The position numbers and the translations under genes were made by a program. DNA of 64,000 nt from Flavobacterium jumunjinense (GTDB taxonomy: Bacteria; Bacteroidota; Bacteroidia; Flavobacteriales; Flavobacteriaceae): assembly GCF_021650975.2 (NCBI RefSeq), contig NZ_CP091285.1, forward strand, positions 1,860,001-1,924,000, written 5' to 3'. This document shows positions 15,555 to 24,437 of the stretch, piece after piece. Every line of letters begins with the position of its first letter. Position 1 is the first letter of the stretch. The notes below the pieces were generated by a model. It saw only the letters and a program-made list of their open reading frames with translations. It searched no databases and was not told where the DNA came from.

Positions 15555-17705
15555 TTAATTCAATTTTTCAAAAATTCCTTTTTTATTTTTAGTGTAAACA
15601 ACACTTTTGAAATCGATTTTTTCAACATCGTTTAACACATTCAACGCTTCATCTAGATAAATATCTTTTTGAAGATCTTCATGCCAACGATCTCTTTTTT
15701 CTTTTAGAAGTGAATCTTTTTTGAAAAGTTCGAGTTCAGATGGAAGAGAATTAAAAACTAATTTATTGTTATATTCAGAAAGTGATTTGAATTTTCTTAG
15801 TTTGTTGTCAATAATTTCCATTTTAATTTCAAATTTTTCTAAACTTAACTCAAAACTATTGTCATCTTTTCTTTCATATATCCATTTCGCATTCTCTTCA
15901 ATTAACTTGAAGTTATCATTTCTTTTGATTCTTTCGTTACTATTTGAAATAACAGTTTCAAAACCTGAAAAAATTGGTTTGTATGGAGCAGCATCAATTT
16001 TGTCCCATGGTAAAGCATTTTCTTCATCTCTTTCTCCCATATCTAAATAGGCAAAACGATCTGGAAATACAATGTCACTTAAAACACCTTCTCTTTGAGT
16101 TGAACCACCATTAATTCTATAGAATTTTTGAGTAGTCGTTTTTAAAGCTCCTAAATCACCGTATGAATTGCTTCTTACAAATTGATTTAAGTCTACAAGG
16201 TTTTGAACAGTTCCTTTTCCATATGTATGTTTACTTCCAACAACAAGACCTCTTTTGTAATCTTGAATTGCTGCAGCAAAAATTTCAGAAGCAGAAGCAG
16301 AGAAGTTATCAACCATTACAACAAGTGGACCTGTCCATTGAACACCAGGATCTTTATCTGAAAGAATGTCTTTTTTACTTCCAGAAGATTTAACTTGAAC
16401 TACTGGGCCTTGCTCAATAAATAAACCTGTCATGTTAACAACAGTTTCTAATGAACCTCCACCGTTACCTCTTAGGTCAATAATAATACCTTCAATTTTC
16501 TCTTTCTTTAGTTTTTCAATCTCAACAGCAACATCTTTGTATGCGTCTCTTTTGTCTTTGTTGTCAAAACTGATGTAAAATTTCGGTAAGTAAATAACTC
16601 CGAATTTTTTTCCTTCTTTATCAACAACTGCAGATTTTGCAAATGTTTCTTCTGTTTCAACTTCATCACGAATAATAGAAATAACAGTGATAGAACCATC
16701 AACTTTTTTAACAGTTAAACGAACCTCAGTACCTTTTGAGCCTTTAATTTTTTTAACAACATCATCTAGTCTCATTCCTGCAATATCAACAGGATCTCCT
16801 TTTCCTTGTGCTACTTTCAGTATCACATCTCCAGACTCTAATTCTTTACCTCTCCAAGCAGGCCCACCAGAAATTAATTCAGAAATTTCAACAGCATCAT
16901 TTTTCTTTTGTAAACGAGCACCAATTCCTTCGAATTTTCCACTCATGCTTATATCAAACTTATCTTTTTCTTCTGGAGAAAAGTAAAAAGTATGTGGGTC
17001 AAATTGTTCAACAATAGAATTGATGAAAATGGAATACCAGTCGTTACTATCAAGCTCTTTCTCGATAAAGTCAAAATAATCATTTAGTGATTTAAGAGAA
17101 CTTTCGCGAGCTTCTTTTTCAATTTCAGCAAAACTTTTTTCTTTATAAGAACTATCGTTTTTCTTTTTGTCTTTTTCTAATTTTTGTTTGTCGATAATAG
17201 TAGAAAGTGCAGACAATTTTAGCTGTCTTCTCCATCTATTTTTTAAATCCTTGTCGTTTTTTGCGTAAGGTTGATTTTCATAATCTGTACTTATTGATTC
17301 ATCTATAGAAAAATCAAAAGGTTTAGCTAGTACAGCTTTATAAATCGATTTAGATTCGTTCACTCTTTTTATTAATCGAGTGTTAGTTAAGTAAAAGAAA
17401 GATAAGTCTTTATTTTTGATCATATCATCAATTACATGCTTGTATTGATCAAATTCTTTAATATCTGAATCTAAAAAAAATCTTTTTGTAGGATCTATCC
17501 CGTTAAGATATTTGTTATAAACCCTTTTAGAGAAGTTATCATTAATCTCAACAGGACTATAATGCCCCTTCTCTAAAACATAAGTCAGTAACTCTAAAAG
17601 TAATTTATCTTTCTCTGGGTCTTCGGTTTTGGTAGTAGGAACAAAGCTCCATAGAACTGCAGATAAGGCAGTTACTAGCAAAATAACCTTATAATTTCTT
17701 CTCAT
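15555..17705 (-). CDS. prc: Carboxy-terminal (tail-specific) processing protease, S41 family
   Basis: A periplasmic Ser/Lys protease that trims or degrades envelope proteins from their C-termini. I place the start at ATG 17705 (MRRNYKVILLVTALSAVLWS), which gives a signal peptide and 716 residues. The open frame runs upstream to 17840 but that extension is charged and not secretory; MTQIVDF at 17726 is another option. Order: N-terminal TSP helical domain, PDZ domain (GKFEGIGARLQKKNDAVEIS and GDVILKVAQ), then the S41 core with catalytic Ser in VDNFSASASEIFA and Lys in HTYGKGTVQNL. The C-terminal DUF3340-like domain follows. An IS3-family element ends only 14 bases after its stop, cutting it off from the likely ancestral terminator. 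Divergent from surE. Confidence 0.92.
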   Translation of the reverse strand: MRRNYKVILLVTALSAVLWSFVPTTKTEDPEKDKLLLELLTYVLEKGHYSPVEINDNFSKRVYNKYLNGIDPTKRFFLDSDIKEFDQYKHVIDDMIKNKDLSFFYLTNTRLIKRVNESKSIYKAVLAKPFDFSIDESISTDYENQPYAKNDKDLKNRWRRQLKLSALSTIIDKQKLEKDKKKNDSSYKEKSFAEIEKEARESSLKSLNDYFDFIEKELDSNDWYSIFINSIVEQFDPHTFYFSPEEKDKFDISMSGKFEGIGARLQKKNDAVEISELISGGPAWRGKELESGDVILKVAQGKGDPVDIAGMRLDDVVKKIKGSKGTEVRLTVKKVDGSITVISIIRDEVETEETFAKSAVVDKEGKKFGVIYLPKFYISFDNKDKRDAYKDVAVEIEKLKKEKIEGIIIDLRGNGGGSLETVVNMTGLFIEQGPVVQVKSSGSKKDILSDKDPGVQWTGPLVVMVDNFSASASEIFAAAIQDYKRGLVVGSKHTYGKGTVQNLVDLNQFVRSNSYGDLGALKTTTQKFYRINGGSTQREGVLSDIVFPDRFAYLDMGERDEENALPWDKIDAAPYKPIFSGFETVISNSNERIKRNDNFKLIEENAKWIYERKDDNSFELSLEKFEIKMEIIDNKLRKFKSLSEYNNKLVFNSLPSELELFKKDSLLKEKRDRWHEDLQKDIYLDEALNVLNDVEKIDFKSVVYTKNKKGIFEKLN

Positions 17706-17872
17706 AAAATCAACAATTTGGGTCATTAATAATTTTTTAACTAAGGTACATAAAATATCATGCCAATATGTTGCAATGTACAATATTTTTTTCAAAAAAA
17801 CCAATTTTTTTATTTGTACTCTCTTGATTTTCGGTTCCATTTAAATTATTTAAATTAGCAAAAAAATAATTC

Positions 17873-18643
17873 ATGAAGAAACCACTCATTCTGGTAACAA
17901 ATGACGATAGTATTGTGGCTCCAGGAATTCGCTTTTTAATTAGCGTAATGAAAGAGATAGGAGATGTGATAGTTGTAGCTCCAGATAGTCCGCAAAGTGC
18001 TATGGGACATGCGATAACAATCAATAATACGCTTCACATTGATAAGGTAAATTTAGACAAAGATATAGAACATGAATACAGTTGTTCGGGTACACCTGTA
18101 GACTGTGTAAAAATGGCAGTTCACGAAATTTTAAAGCGTAAGCCAGATTTATGTGTTTCGGGAATTAATCATGGTTCAAATTCCTCTATAAATGTTATTT
18201 ATTCAGGGACAATGAGTGCAGCTGTGGAAGCAGGAATAGAAGGCATTCCTGCTATTGGTTTTTCACATTTAGATTATGGATGGGGAACCGATTTTGAACC
18301 GACAAAAGAATATATTAAAAAGATAACTTTGGAAGTTTTAGAACATGGTTTGCCTGAAGGAGTTGTCTTGAATGTGAACTTTCCAAAAACAGAAGAAGAA
18401 CCAATAAAAGGCATTCAGGTTTGTCGTCAAGCGAAAGCAGCTTGGGTTGAGAAATTTGATAAAAGAACCAACCCTCAAGGTAAAGAATATTACTGGTTAA
18501 CAGGGGAATTCGTGAATTTAGATAAGGGTGAAGATACAGACGAATGGGCATTGAAAAATGGTTATGTTTCAGTGGTTCCTGTTCAATTCGATTTAACGGC
18601 ATATCATGCAATACAAACACTTAATTCTTGGAATTTAAAATGA
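17873..18643 (+). CDS. surE: 5'/3'-nucleotidase SurE
   Basis: A 256-residue metal-dependent nucleoside-monophosphate phosphatase of the SurE family, of full length. The metal-site motif LVTNDDS is at residues 8-13 onward (N10, D11, D12), followed by the family's APDSPQSAMGHAIT loop and SGINHGSN with its further metal ligand. SurE removes phosphate from nucleotides in stress and stationary phase. It starts a tight run of plus-strand genes: its TGA overlaps the ATG of the next gene (ATGA at 18640-18643), so the two are probably translationally coupled. It is divergent from prc, and I could not assign a clear promoter in the gap. Confidence 0.93.
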   Translation: MKKPLILVTNDDSIVAPGIRFLISVMKEIGDVIVVAPDSPQSAMGHAITINNTLHIDKVNLDKDIEHEYSCSGTPVDCVKMAVHEILKRKPDLCVSGINHGSNSSINVIYSGTMSAAVEAGIEGIPAIGFSHLDYGWGTDFEPTKEYIKKITLEVLEHGLPEGVVLNVNFPKTEEEPIKGIQVCRQAKAAWVEKFDKRTNPQGKEYYWLTGEFVNLDKGEDTDEWALKNGYVSVVPVQFDLTAYHAIQTLNSWNLK

Positions 18644-18912
18644 AAAAAACAGACATATTAATAGGGTTTCTAATTGGTCTATTTGGCGCTTTTTTAGGAA
18701 CATATCTTTCCTTATCATTTTTTACAGAGCAAGGTTTTGTAGAAGGATTTAGATTGATGAAACAAGGTGGAAATATTGGTAAAGTGATAACATTAGGAGC
18801 AATTCCTAATTTGATTATTTTCTTCTTTCTTTTGAAAAAAAACAAAGATTTGATGGCACGTGGGATTGTCTTGTCTATGTTCATTTTAACAATAATAACA
18901 TTAATTTTATAA
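18640..18912 (+). CDS. Small membrane protein, DUF4199-like size, unknown function
   Basis: A 90-residue protein with three predicted membrane segments (DILIGFLIGLFGAFLGTYLS; VITLGAIPNLIIFFFLL; GIVLSMFILTIITLIL). I do not recognise a named family. The start ATG at 18640 overlaps the surE stop by ATGA; an earlier in-frame TTG (18628) exists but the coupled ATG is more likely. The next gene starts 1 base after its stop, so it sits inside an operon of envelope-related genes (surE, this, a histidine phosphatase, lpxB). Function unknown. Confidence 0.75.
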   Translation: MKKTDILIGFLIGLFGAFLGTYLSLSFFTEQGFVEGFRLMKQGGNIGKVITLGAIPNLIIFFFLLKKNKDLMARGIVLSMFILTIITLIL

Positions 18913-18913
18913 G

Positions 18914-19435
18914 ATGAAAAAATCGATCCTAGTTTTATTTTTTTGTACATTATTTAGCTTTGCACAAGAAACAACAGTGACTGATTCTGTTGCAGAGAAA
19001 AATGTGATAACAAAGATTATTTTGCTTCGTCATGCAGAAAAAGAAAAAGATGGAAGTAAAGATCCTAAATTGTCTAAACAAGGAATGTTGAGAGCAGAGA
19101 AGCTGAATTTTATGTTGTCTGACTTTTCAATTGATAAATTATTTTCTACAGCTTATATTAGAACTCAAAAAACATTGGGAGCTATTTCACAATCTAGAAA
19201 TATCACAATATCGAATTATGAAGCTAGAGATAAGAATTTTGCTGAACAATTAGTGAGAAATGAAATGGGTAAAACTATCATTGTTGCAGGTCATTCAAAT
19301 ACAATTCCAGCATTGGTTAATGTATTAATAAAAGAGGATAAATATAAAGATTTGTCTGAAGAAGAGTACGGTAAGTTATGGATTTTGACATTTTCTAATG
19401 AAGAATTGATAGATTGTAGTTTATTTAACTTTTAG
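18914..19435 (+). CDS. Secreted histidine phosphatase (phosphoglycerate-mutase/SixA-like)
   Basis: A 173-residue protein with an N-terminal signal peptide (MKKSILVLFFCTLFSFAQ), so probably periplasmic. It carries the histidine phosphatase signature LLRHAEKE with the phospho-acceptor H40 next to R39, the mid motif STAYIRTQKTLG, and the second histidine in VVAGHSNTIP-type context (VAGHSNT). The small size and RHAE form resemble SixA-type or general phosphatases rather than glycolytic mutase. Substrate cannot be inferred. It lies 1 base after the preceding membrane protein and 11 bases before lpxB, within one operon. Confidence 0.85.
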   Translation: MKKSILVLFFCTLFSFAQETTVTDSVAEKNVITKIILLRHAEKEKDGSKDPKLSKQGMLRAEKLNFMLSDFSIDKLFSTAYIRTQKTLGAISQSRNITISNYEARDKNFAEQLVRNEMGKTIIVAGHSNTIPALVNVLIKEDKYKDLSEEEYGKLWILTFSNEELIDCSLFNF

Positions 19436-19446
19436 ATTTTATCCAT

Positions 19447-20562
19447 ATGAAATATTATATAATAGCAGGTGAAGCATCAGGAGATTTGCATGGTGCAAAT
19501 TTGATGAAAGCGATCCTTAAAAAAGATTCAAATGCGGATATTCGATTTTGGGGTGGTGATTTAATGCAAAATGCGGGAGGTGTTTTGGTTAAACATTATC
19601 GAGATTTAGCATTTATGGGATTTTTAGAAGTAGTGATGAATTTAAAAACCATTTTAAATAACATCAAAATTTGTAAAGATGATATTGAAAAGTTTCAACC
19701 AGATTTAATTATTTTTATTGATTATCCTGGTTTTAATATGAGAATTGCAACTTGGGCAAAAGAAAGAAAAATACCGACACATTATTATATATCACCACAA
19801 ATTTGGGCTTGGAAAGAAAGTAGAATTAAGGCTATTAAACGAGATGTGGATTATATGTATGTAATTCTTCCATTCGAAAAAGATTTCTATGAAAAGAAAC
19901 ATAATTTCCCTGTTGAATTTGTAGGTCATCCATTAATTGATGCAATTAAAGATCGAAAAAGCATTGATGAATCTGTTTTTAGAAAACAGCATCAATTAGA
20001 TAAAAAACCAATAATTGCACTTTTGCCTGGTAGTAGAAAACAAGAAATTACAAAAATGCTTTCTGGTATGTTATCAGTTGTAAAAGATTTTCCAGATTAT
20101 CAATTTGTAATTGCAGGAGCTCCAAGTCAAGACTATTCTTTTTATGAGCCTTTTCTGAAGAAAAAAAATGTACATTTTATATCGAATAAAACCTATGATT
20201 TATTGAGTGTTTCTCATGCAGCATTAGTTACTTCAGGAACAGCTACATTAGAAACAGCTTTGTTTAAAGTGCCAGAAGTGGTTTGTTATAAAGGAAGTTG
20301 GGTTTCCTATCAAATAGCAAAGCGCATTATCACATTAAAATATATTTCTTTGGTTAATTTAATTATGGATGAAGAAGTTGTTACAGAACTGATTCAAGAT
20401 AAATTTAATACGAAGAATATAAAAAGCGAACTTCATAAGATATTAAAAGGAGAAGATCGTGAGGAAATGATTAATTATTATGATGAATTGGAACAAAAAT
20501 TAGGAGGAAATGGAGCTAGTGAAAAAACAGCGAAATTAATTGTATCGTCATTAGAAAAATAA
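19447..20562 (+). CDS. lpxB: Lipid-A-disaccharide synthase
   Basis: A 371-residue GT19 enzyme that joins UDP-2,3-diacylglucosamine and lipid X to form the lipid A disaccharide at the inner membrane. Typical landmarks: MKYYIIAGEASGDLHGANLM at the N-terminus, WGGDLMQNAGG, DYPGFNMRIA, YISPQIWAWKESR, FVGHPL and LLPGSRKQEI, then TSGTATLETAL. The length is normal for the family. It follows the histidine phosphatase by 11 bases in the surE-led operon and is the one clear LPS gene of that operon. Confidence 0.96.
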   Translation: MKYYIIAGEASGDLHGANLMKAILKKDSNADIRFWGGDLMQNAGGVLVKHYRDLAFMGFLEVVMNLKTILNNIKICKDDIEKFQPDLIIFIDYPGFNMRIATWAKERKIPTHYYISPQIWAWKESRIKAIKRDVDYMYVILPFEKDFYEKKHNFPVEFVGHPLIDAIKDRKSIDESVFRKQHQLDKKPIIALLPGSRKQEITKMLSGMLSVVKDFPDYQFVIAGAPSQDYSFYEPFLKKKNVHFISNKTYDLLSVSHAALVTSGTATLETALFKVPEVVCYKGSWVSYQIAKRIITLKYISLVNLIMDEEVVTELIQDKFNTKNIKSELHKILKGEDREEMINYYDELEQKLGGNGASEKTAKLIVSSLEK

Positions 20563-20566
20563 TCTT

Positions 20567-20574
20567 TACTTTCG
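20567..20574 (+). promoter_or_regulatory. Candidate -7 element before the NlpC/P60 pair
   Basis: TACTTTCG followed by C, a TAnnTTyG-type variant common before Bacteroidota genes, 22 bases before the ATG at 20597. Confidence 0.35.
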
Positions 20575-20596
20575 CACAAAATTAATCATTTTCATT

Positions 20597-21244
20597 ATGA
20601 GAAAAATTATATTTATTGTCCTAGTAGCTTTCTCTTTTGCGAGTTGTAAAACTAACGCAATTATGATTCAAAATAATGAAGAAATACAAGATGAGGCTGC
20701 TGGTAATTATGAGATTAGCTTAGATGTTACTTATAAAGACAGTTTAGTAAAAATAAAAAAAACACTTCCAAAACCAGAAAAGACTGTTTTTTTAAAGAAA
20801 AGATTAAAAGAAAAAGAAAAAGCAAGATTTAATGACATTGTTGAAGATATTGATGATTTTTTAATTCGAGCTAAAATAATCGATAGCGCAAAAGTATATG
20901 TTGGTACTCCTTATCATTATGGAGGAATGAGTGAAAAGGGAATTGATTGCTCTGCATTAATCTATAGAGCTTATCAAAAAAATGATTTTTCCGTCCCTAG
21001 AACATCTATTGCACAGAGTGAATTAGGGGAAAAAGTAAAACCTAAAAAAGCAGATATTGGCGATTTAATTTTCTTTAGAACAACTCGAAGAAAGAGGATT
21101 TCTCATGTTGGTATGGTTGTTGAGAATTATAATGGAGATATTAAATTTATTCATGCTTCATCGAGTAAAGGTGTAATGATTTCTTCATTGGAAGAGGCTT
21201 ATTTTAAGAAAAGATTTGTGAAAATTAAACGATTAATACTATAA
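20597..21244 (+). CDS. NlpC/P60 (C40) peptidoglycan peptidase, lipoprotein, copy 1
   Basis: A 215-residue lipoprotein; the lipobox ends at C17 (FSFASCKTN). The C-terminal NlpC/P60 domain (about 92-215) contains the catalytic cysteine C118 in GIDCSALIYRAY, H170 in RISHVGMVVENY and H186 in FIHASS. Enzymes of this type cut within the peptide stems of peptidoglycan. A lysine-rich linker of about 70 residues separates anchor and domain. The paralogue follows 5 bases downstream, so the two arose by tandem duplication and are probably co-transcribed. Confidence 0.9.
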   Translation: MRKIIFIVLVAFSFASCKTNAIMIQNNEEIQDEAAGNYEISLDVTYKDSLVKIKKTLPKPEKTVFLKKRLKEKEKARFNDIVEDIDDFLIRAKIIDSAKVYVGTPYHYGGMSEKGIDCSALIYRAYQKNDFSVPRTSIAQSELGEKVKPKKADIGDLIFFRTTRRKRISHVGMVVENYNGDIKFIHASSSKGVMISSLEEAYFKKRFVKIKRLIL

Positions 21245-21249
21245 TAATT

Positions 21250-21882
21250 TTGAAAAAAATACTACTCTTTATTGTTGTAATAAGTTTTGTAAGTTGCAAA
21301 ACACAGTCAAATATTGTTACGTCTAAAAAAGAGGCTAAAGCAAAAGGCATATACATATATGACTATTCTGTAAACAGAGACACTAAAGTAGTAAAAGTAG
21401 CAAAGGGTAAAAAAAGTAATAATTCTGTAGCAAAAACAGAAATACAACCAGAAGAAGAAAAGTCTTTGTATAGAAATAATAACAAAGCAAATTCCCTTGC
21501 TTTTGAAATTGTTGATTATGCACGCGATAATCTTGGTGTTAAATATAGAACAGGAGGAACAACAAGGAAAGGAATGGACTGTTCCGGATTAGTATTTAGT
21601 ACATTCGGAAATTATGACATTTCATTGCCTAGAACCTCTATAGATATGTCCAGACATGGAGAAAAAATTAAAAGGGATGAAGCACAGCCAGGTGATTTAA
21701 TTTTCTTTAAAACTAATGGAAGAACGGTTATTAATCATGTTGGAATTGTTACTCAAATTAGAGAAGATGGTGAAATTGAATTCATTCATTCATCTACACG
21801 TAGAGGTGTTATTATTTCTTCCACTGCGGATAATTATTATTCGAAAACCTATGCGCAAGTGAACCGTGTTTTAAGTAATTAA
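21250..21882 (+). CDS. NlpC/P60 (C40) peptidoglycan peptidase, lipoprotein, copy 2
   Basis: A 210-residue paralogue of the preceding gene. The start is TTG at 21250 (TTG AAA AAA ATA), 5 bases after the previous stop; it gives a proper lipoprotein signal with lipobox cysteine C16 (SFVSCKTQ), and no ATG is available upstream. The NlpC/P60 domain has C111 (GMDCSGLVFSTFG), H163 (VINHVGIVTQI) and H180 (EFIHSS). Divergence between the two copies is highest in the linker between lipid anchor and domain. Role in cell-wall remodelling is from family knowledge; target bonds are unknown. Confidence 0.9.
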   Translation: MKKILLFIVVISFVSCKTQSNIVTSKKEAKAKGIYIYDYSVNRDTKVVKVAKGKKSNNSVAKTEIQPEEEKSLYRNNNKANSLAFEIVDYARDNLGVKYRTGGTTRKGMDCSGLVFSTFGNYDISLPRTSIDMSRHGEKIKRDEAQPGDLIFFKTNGRTVINHVGIVTQIREDGEIEFIHSSTRRGVIISSTADNYYSKTYAQVNRVLSN

Positions 21883-21898
21883 TCTTCATATTTAGAAA

Positions 21899-23911
21899 AT
21901 GAATGTATTAAAATACCCAATGATTACAATCTCAATTAGTTTTGTAATAGGTATTTTAGTTAATTATTTTTTTCTTTTATCATTTACCCAAATTTCATTA
22001 TTCGTATTTTTTTTCTTCTCTATATTTCTTTTTACTTTTTTTAGAGCAAGGAAAGAACTCTTTCAAGATATTTATTTCGGATTCAATTGTTATTTATTAG
22101 TAGCTTCATTAGGTTCGATGGCGCATTATTTAAATAGCGATTTGAATTATGAGAATCATTATTCTAAAATAATGGTTAATGAAAAGAATGAAATAATTGG
22201 AACTGTTTCAACCATTATTAAAGCGAATGAAAAATACAATAAGTACATTGTAGCTTTAGAAAAATGTAATAACAAAAAGAGTATTGGAAAAATACTTTTG
22301 TACTATTCAAAAGAAGATACCTTAGGATTAAGAGTTGGACAAAGGATAGTATTCTATGAAAAATTGAATAAAACTCCAAAAGCATTTAATCCGAATCAAT
22401 TTGATTATTCAAAGTATCTTGAAAAACAGAATATTTACCATCAAGTTTTTTGTAAACAGAATAAAATTGTAAAATTAGGAGTAGTAAAGGGCTATGAGTA
22501 CTTTTTTCAAGAAATGAGAACTAAACTGAGGGAAAGTTTTTCCATTCATGGTTTTGATGTAAAGACGAGGTCAATTTTAGAGGCTTTAATCCTTGGACAA
22601 AGAAGTTATATGGATAAAGAAACAATGAATGATTATTCTAAAGCAGGAGTTATTCATATTCTAGCCATTTCAGGACTACATATAGGTATTCTTTTTGTTT
22701 TCTTATCAGGTTTGTTGAAACCACTTGAAAAAAAGAAATACGGTAGGTATTTAAAGTTAATAATAATTATTACTCTTTTATGGGGTTTTGCGATTATTAC
22801 AGGTTTTTCAGCTTCTGTGGCTAGAGCGGTAACACTATTTACTTTTGTCAGTATTGGAAAATTTTATTATCGCCAACTTGGTGTTTATAATGGAATTGCA
22901 ATTTCAGCTTTGGCTTTGTTAGCTTATAATCCAAATTTTATTTTTGATATAGGTTTTCAACTAAGTTATTCGGCTGTAATCTCAATATTATTATTTCAGC
23001 CTTTTTATGAGAAAGCCTATTTTACGAAGAATAAAGTAGGTATCTATTTTATAGATATAATTCTAGTTTCTTTAGCTGCTCAAATTGGTGTTTTGCCCTT
23101 AAGTTTGTATTACTTTAATCAGTTGCCATTGCTTTTTTTGGTTGCAAATCTATTGGTTATTCCTGTTGCAAGTGGTATTCTAATAATTGGAATAATAACA
23201 CTGATTTTAAATTTCGTTTTTCAACCTTTAGCCGTAATATTAGGTAAAATAATTACCTATCTAATTTGGTTAATGAATAATTATGTTGCCTATATCTCAA
23301 AGATTGAAAAAGGTAGTATAAATAATATTTCTTTCAATTTATTATTAGTGGTTTTATTGTATTTGTTTATTATTGCACTTGTCTTTTTGATGTATAATAG
23401 GAAATGGTATGCCTTTCGAAATCTAATTTTTAGTATATTATTGTTTCAAGTAGCCTATGTTTTGATAAAAAAGAATGAAGCTAATTATGATGAATTTTTA
23501 GTTTATAATAGTAAAAAGAGTTTAATTTCAATTAAGCGAAAAAATCAAGCTATTTTTTATACAAATTCTGAAGGAAATAATAATATTATCATTGATGACT
23601 ATATTCAAAGTACGTTTATAGATTCAGTTAAGATAGAACCATTGCAAAACGTTTTACTTTATAATGATAGAAGAGTTCTAATTATTGATAGCAATTCAGT
23701 GTATAGGATAAGTTTAAAACCAGATATTGTTGTTTTAACATATAGTCCTAAGATTAATTTAGAACGACTTATAAGTGAAACTAAACCACAAATTATAATA
23801 GCAGATAACAGTAATCCATTTTATAAAATTGAACAATGGAAAACTACTTGTAGAAAAGAAAAAATCCCTTTTCATGCAACAGCAGAAAAGGGATTTTATA
23901 GATTAAAATAA
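21899..23911 (+). CDS. comEC: ComEC/Rec2-family DNA-uptake channel protein
   Basis: A 670-residue polytopic membrane protein. The N-terminal DUF4131 region is followed by the Competence domain with the hallmark HILAISGLHIGILF segment and several membrane helices. The C-terminal soluble part is short and has no metallo-beta-lactamase HxHxDH motif, as in other flavobacterial ComEC proteins I know of. ComEC carries single-stranded DNA across the inner membrane during natural transformation, though many Bacteroidota carry it without known competence. It ends 2 bases from the convergent thioredoxin-like gene. A 13-bp terminator-like hairpin lies inside its own last codons (23861-23897). Confidence 0.88.
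   Translation: MNVLKYPMITISISFVIGILVNYFFLLSFTQISLFVFFFFSIFLFTFFRARKELFQDIYFGFNCYLLVASLGSMAHYLNSDLNYENHYSKIMVNEKNEIIGTVSTIIKANEKYNKYIVALEKCNNKKSIGKILLYYSKEDTLGLRVGQRIVFYEKLNKTPKAFNPNQFDYSKYLEKQNIYHQVFCKQNKIVKLGVVKGYEYFFQEMRTKLRESFSIHGFDVKTRSILEALILGQRSYMDKETMNDYSKAGVIHILAISGLHIGILFVFLSGLLKPLEKKKYGRYLKLIIIITLLWGFAIITGFSASVARAVTLFTFVSIGKFYYRQLGVYNGIAISALALLAYNPNFIFDIGFQLSYSAVISILLFQPFYEKAYFTKNKVGIYFIDIILVSLAAQIGVLPLSLYYFNQLPLLFLVANLLVIPVASGILIIGIITLILNFVFQPLAVILGKIITYLIWLMNNYVAYISKIEKGSINNISFNLLLVVLLYLFIIALVFLMYNRKWYAFRNLIFSILLFQVAYVLIKKNEANYDEFLVYNSKKSLISIKRKNQAIFYTNSEGNNNIIIDDYIQSTFIDSVKIEPLQNVLLYNDRRVLIIDSNSVYRISLKPDIVVLTYSPKINLERLISETKPQIIIADNSNPFYKIEQWKTTCRKEKIPFHATAEKGFYRLK
23861..23897. 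terminator. Terminator hairpin inside the comEC 3' coding end
   Basis: A perfect 13-bp stem, AAAATCCCTTTTC (23861-23873) and GAAAAGGGATTTT (23885-23897), with an 11-base loop. On the minus strand it is followed by TTTTCTTTT, so it suits the convergent thioredoxin-like gene whose stop is at 23914-23916. Confidence 0.65.
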
Positions 23912-23913
23912 TT

Positions 23914-24378
23914 TTATTTCTTTTTTGAAACAATTCCATCTGCAACGGCTAGCCATTTTTCAGGTCCACCAGCAACATATCCAGTACTTCCCAATCCATT
24001 TAGATTCATTTTACCTTCGTCACTTTTTTTAGGAGTAACAAACCAAACAGTAGGATATCCTCTAACTTGGAATATACTTTGTAATTGGCTGTTCTGAGCT
24101 TTTATGGTAGCATCTTGAGCTGTTCTTCTAGGAAAATCTAACTCTACTAAAATCACATTTTCTTTTGCCCATTTTCCAAATTCTGAAGTTTTTAAAACCT
24201 CTTTTTGTAATCGAATACACCAACCGCACCAATCTGAACCAGTAAAGAAAAGTAGCATTGGCTTTTTCTCTTTAATAGATAATTCAGAAGCTTTGTTCAT
24301 ATCTGTATGCCAAATTAGTTCTTGAGCATTGCTCATGCTAAAACTTATCAAAAACAGTACTAAAAATATCTTTTTCAT
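23914..24378 (-). CDS. Periplasmic thioredoxin-fold protein (CGWC)
   Basis: A 154-residue secreted protein: signal peptide ending at SNAQ, then a thioredoxin fold with redox motif C51-G-W-C54 (GSDWCGWCIRLQKEV) and the cis-proline loop VRGYPTVWFV. This is the thioredoxin_7/DUF255-like class common in Bacteroidota, with a probable role in thiol-disulfide exchange in the periplasm. Partners are unknown. It is convergent with comEC (2-base gap) and must terminate inside the comEC coding end. A minus-strand -7 element lies at 24403-24410. Confidence 0.85.
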   Translation of the reverse strand: MKKIFLVLFLISFSMSNAQELIWHTDMNKASELSIKEKKPMLLFFTGSDWCGWCIRLQKEVLKTSEFGKWAKENVILVELDFPRRTAQDATIKAQNSQLQSIFQVRGYPTVWFVTPKKSDEGKMNLNGLGSTGYVAGGPEKWLAVADGIVSKKK

Positions 24379-24402
24379 TTTCCTTTTAATTAAACGTTAT
24401 AA

Positions 24403-24410
24403 CAAAATTA
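24403..24410 (-). promoter_or_regulatory. -7 element of the thioredoxin-like gene
   Basis: Minus-strand TAATTTTG, exact TAnnTTTG, 25 bases upstream of the ATG at 24378. Confidence 0.45.
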
Positions 24411-24437
24411 GGCAAAAAGAATGCCAACATTTGTTTG

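Noticed and set aside
15721..17017. Several plus-strand open frames within prc
   Set aside because: Shadows of the prc coding sequence; low-complexity translations rich in Ser/Leu/Phe.
17706..17840. Longer prc start at 17840
   Set aside because: The added residues are charged and would bury the signal peptide that starts at 17705 (or 17726).
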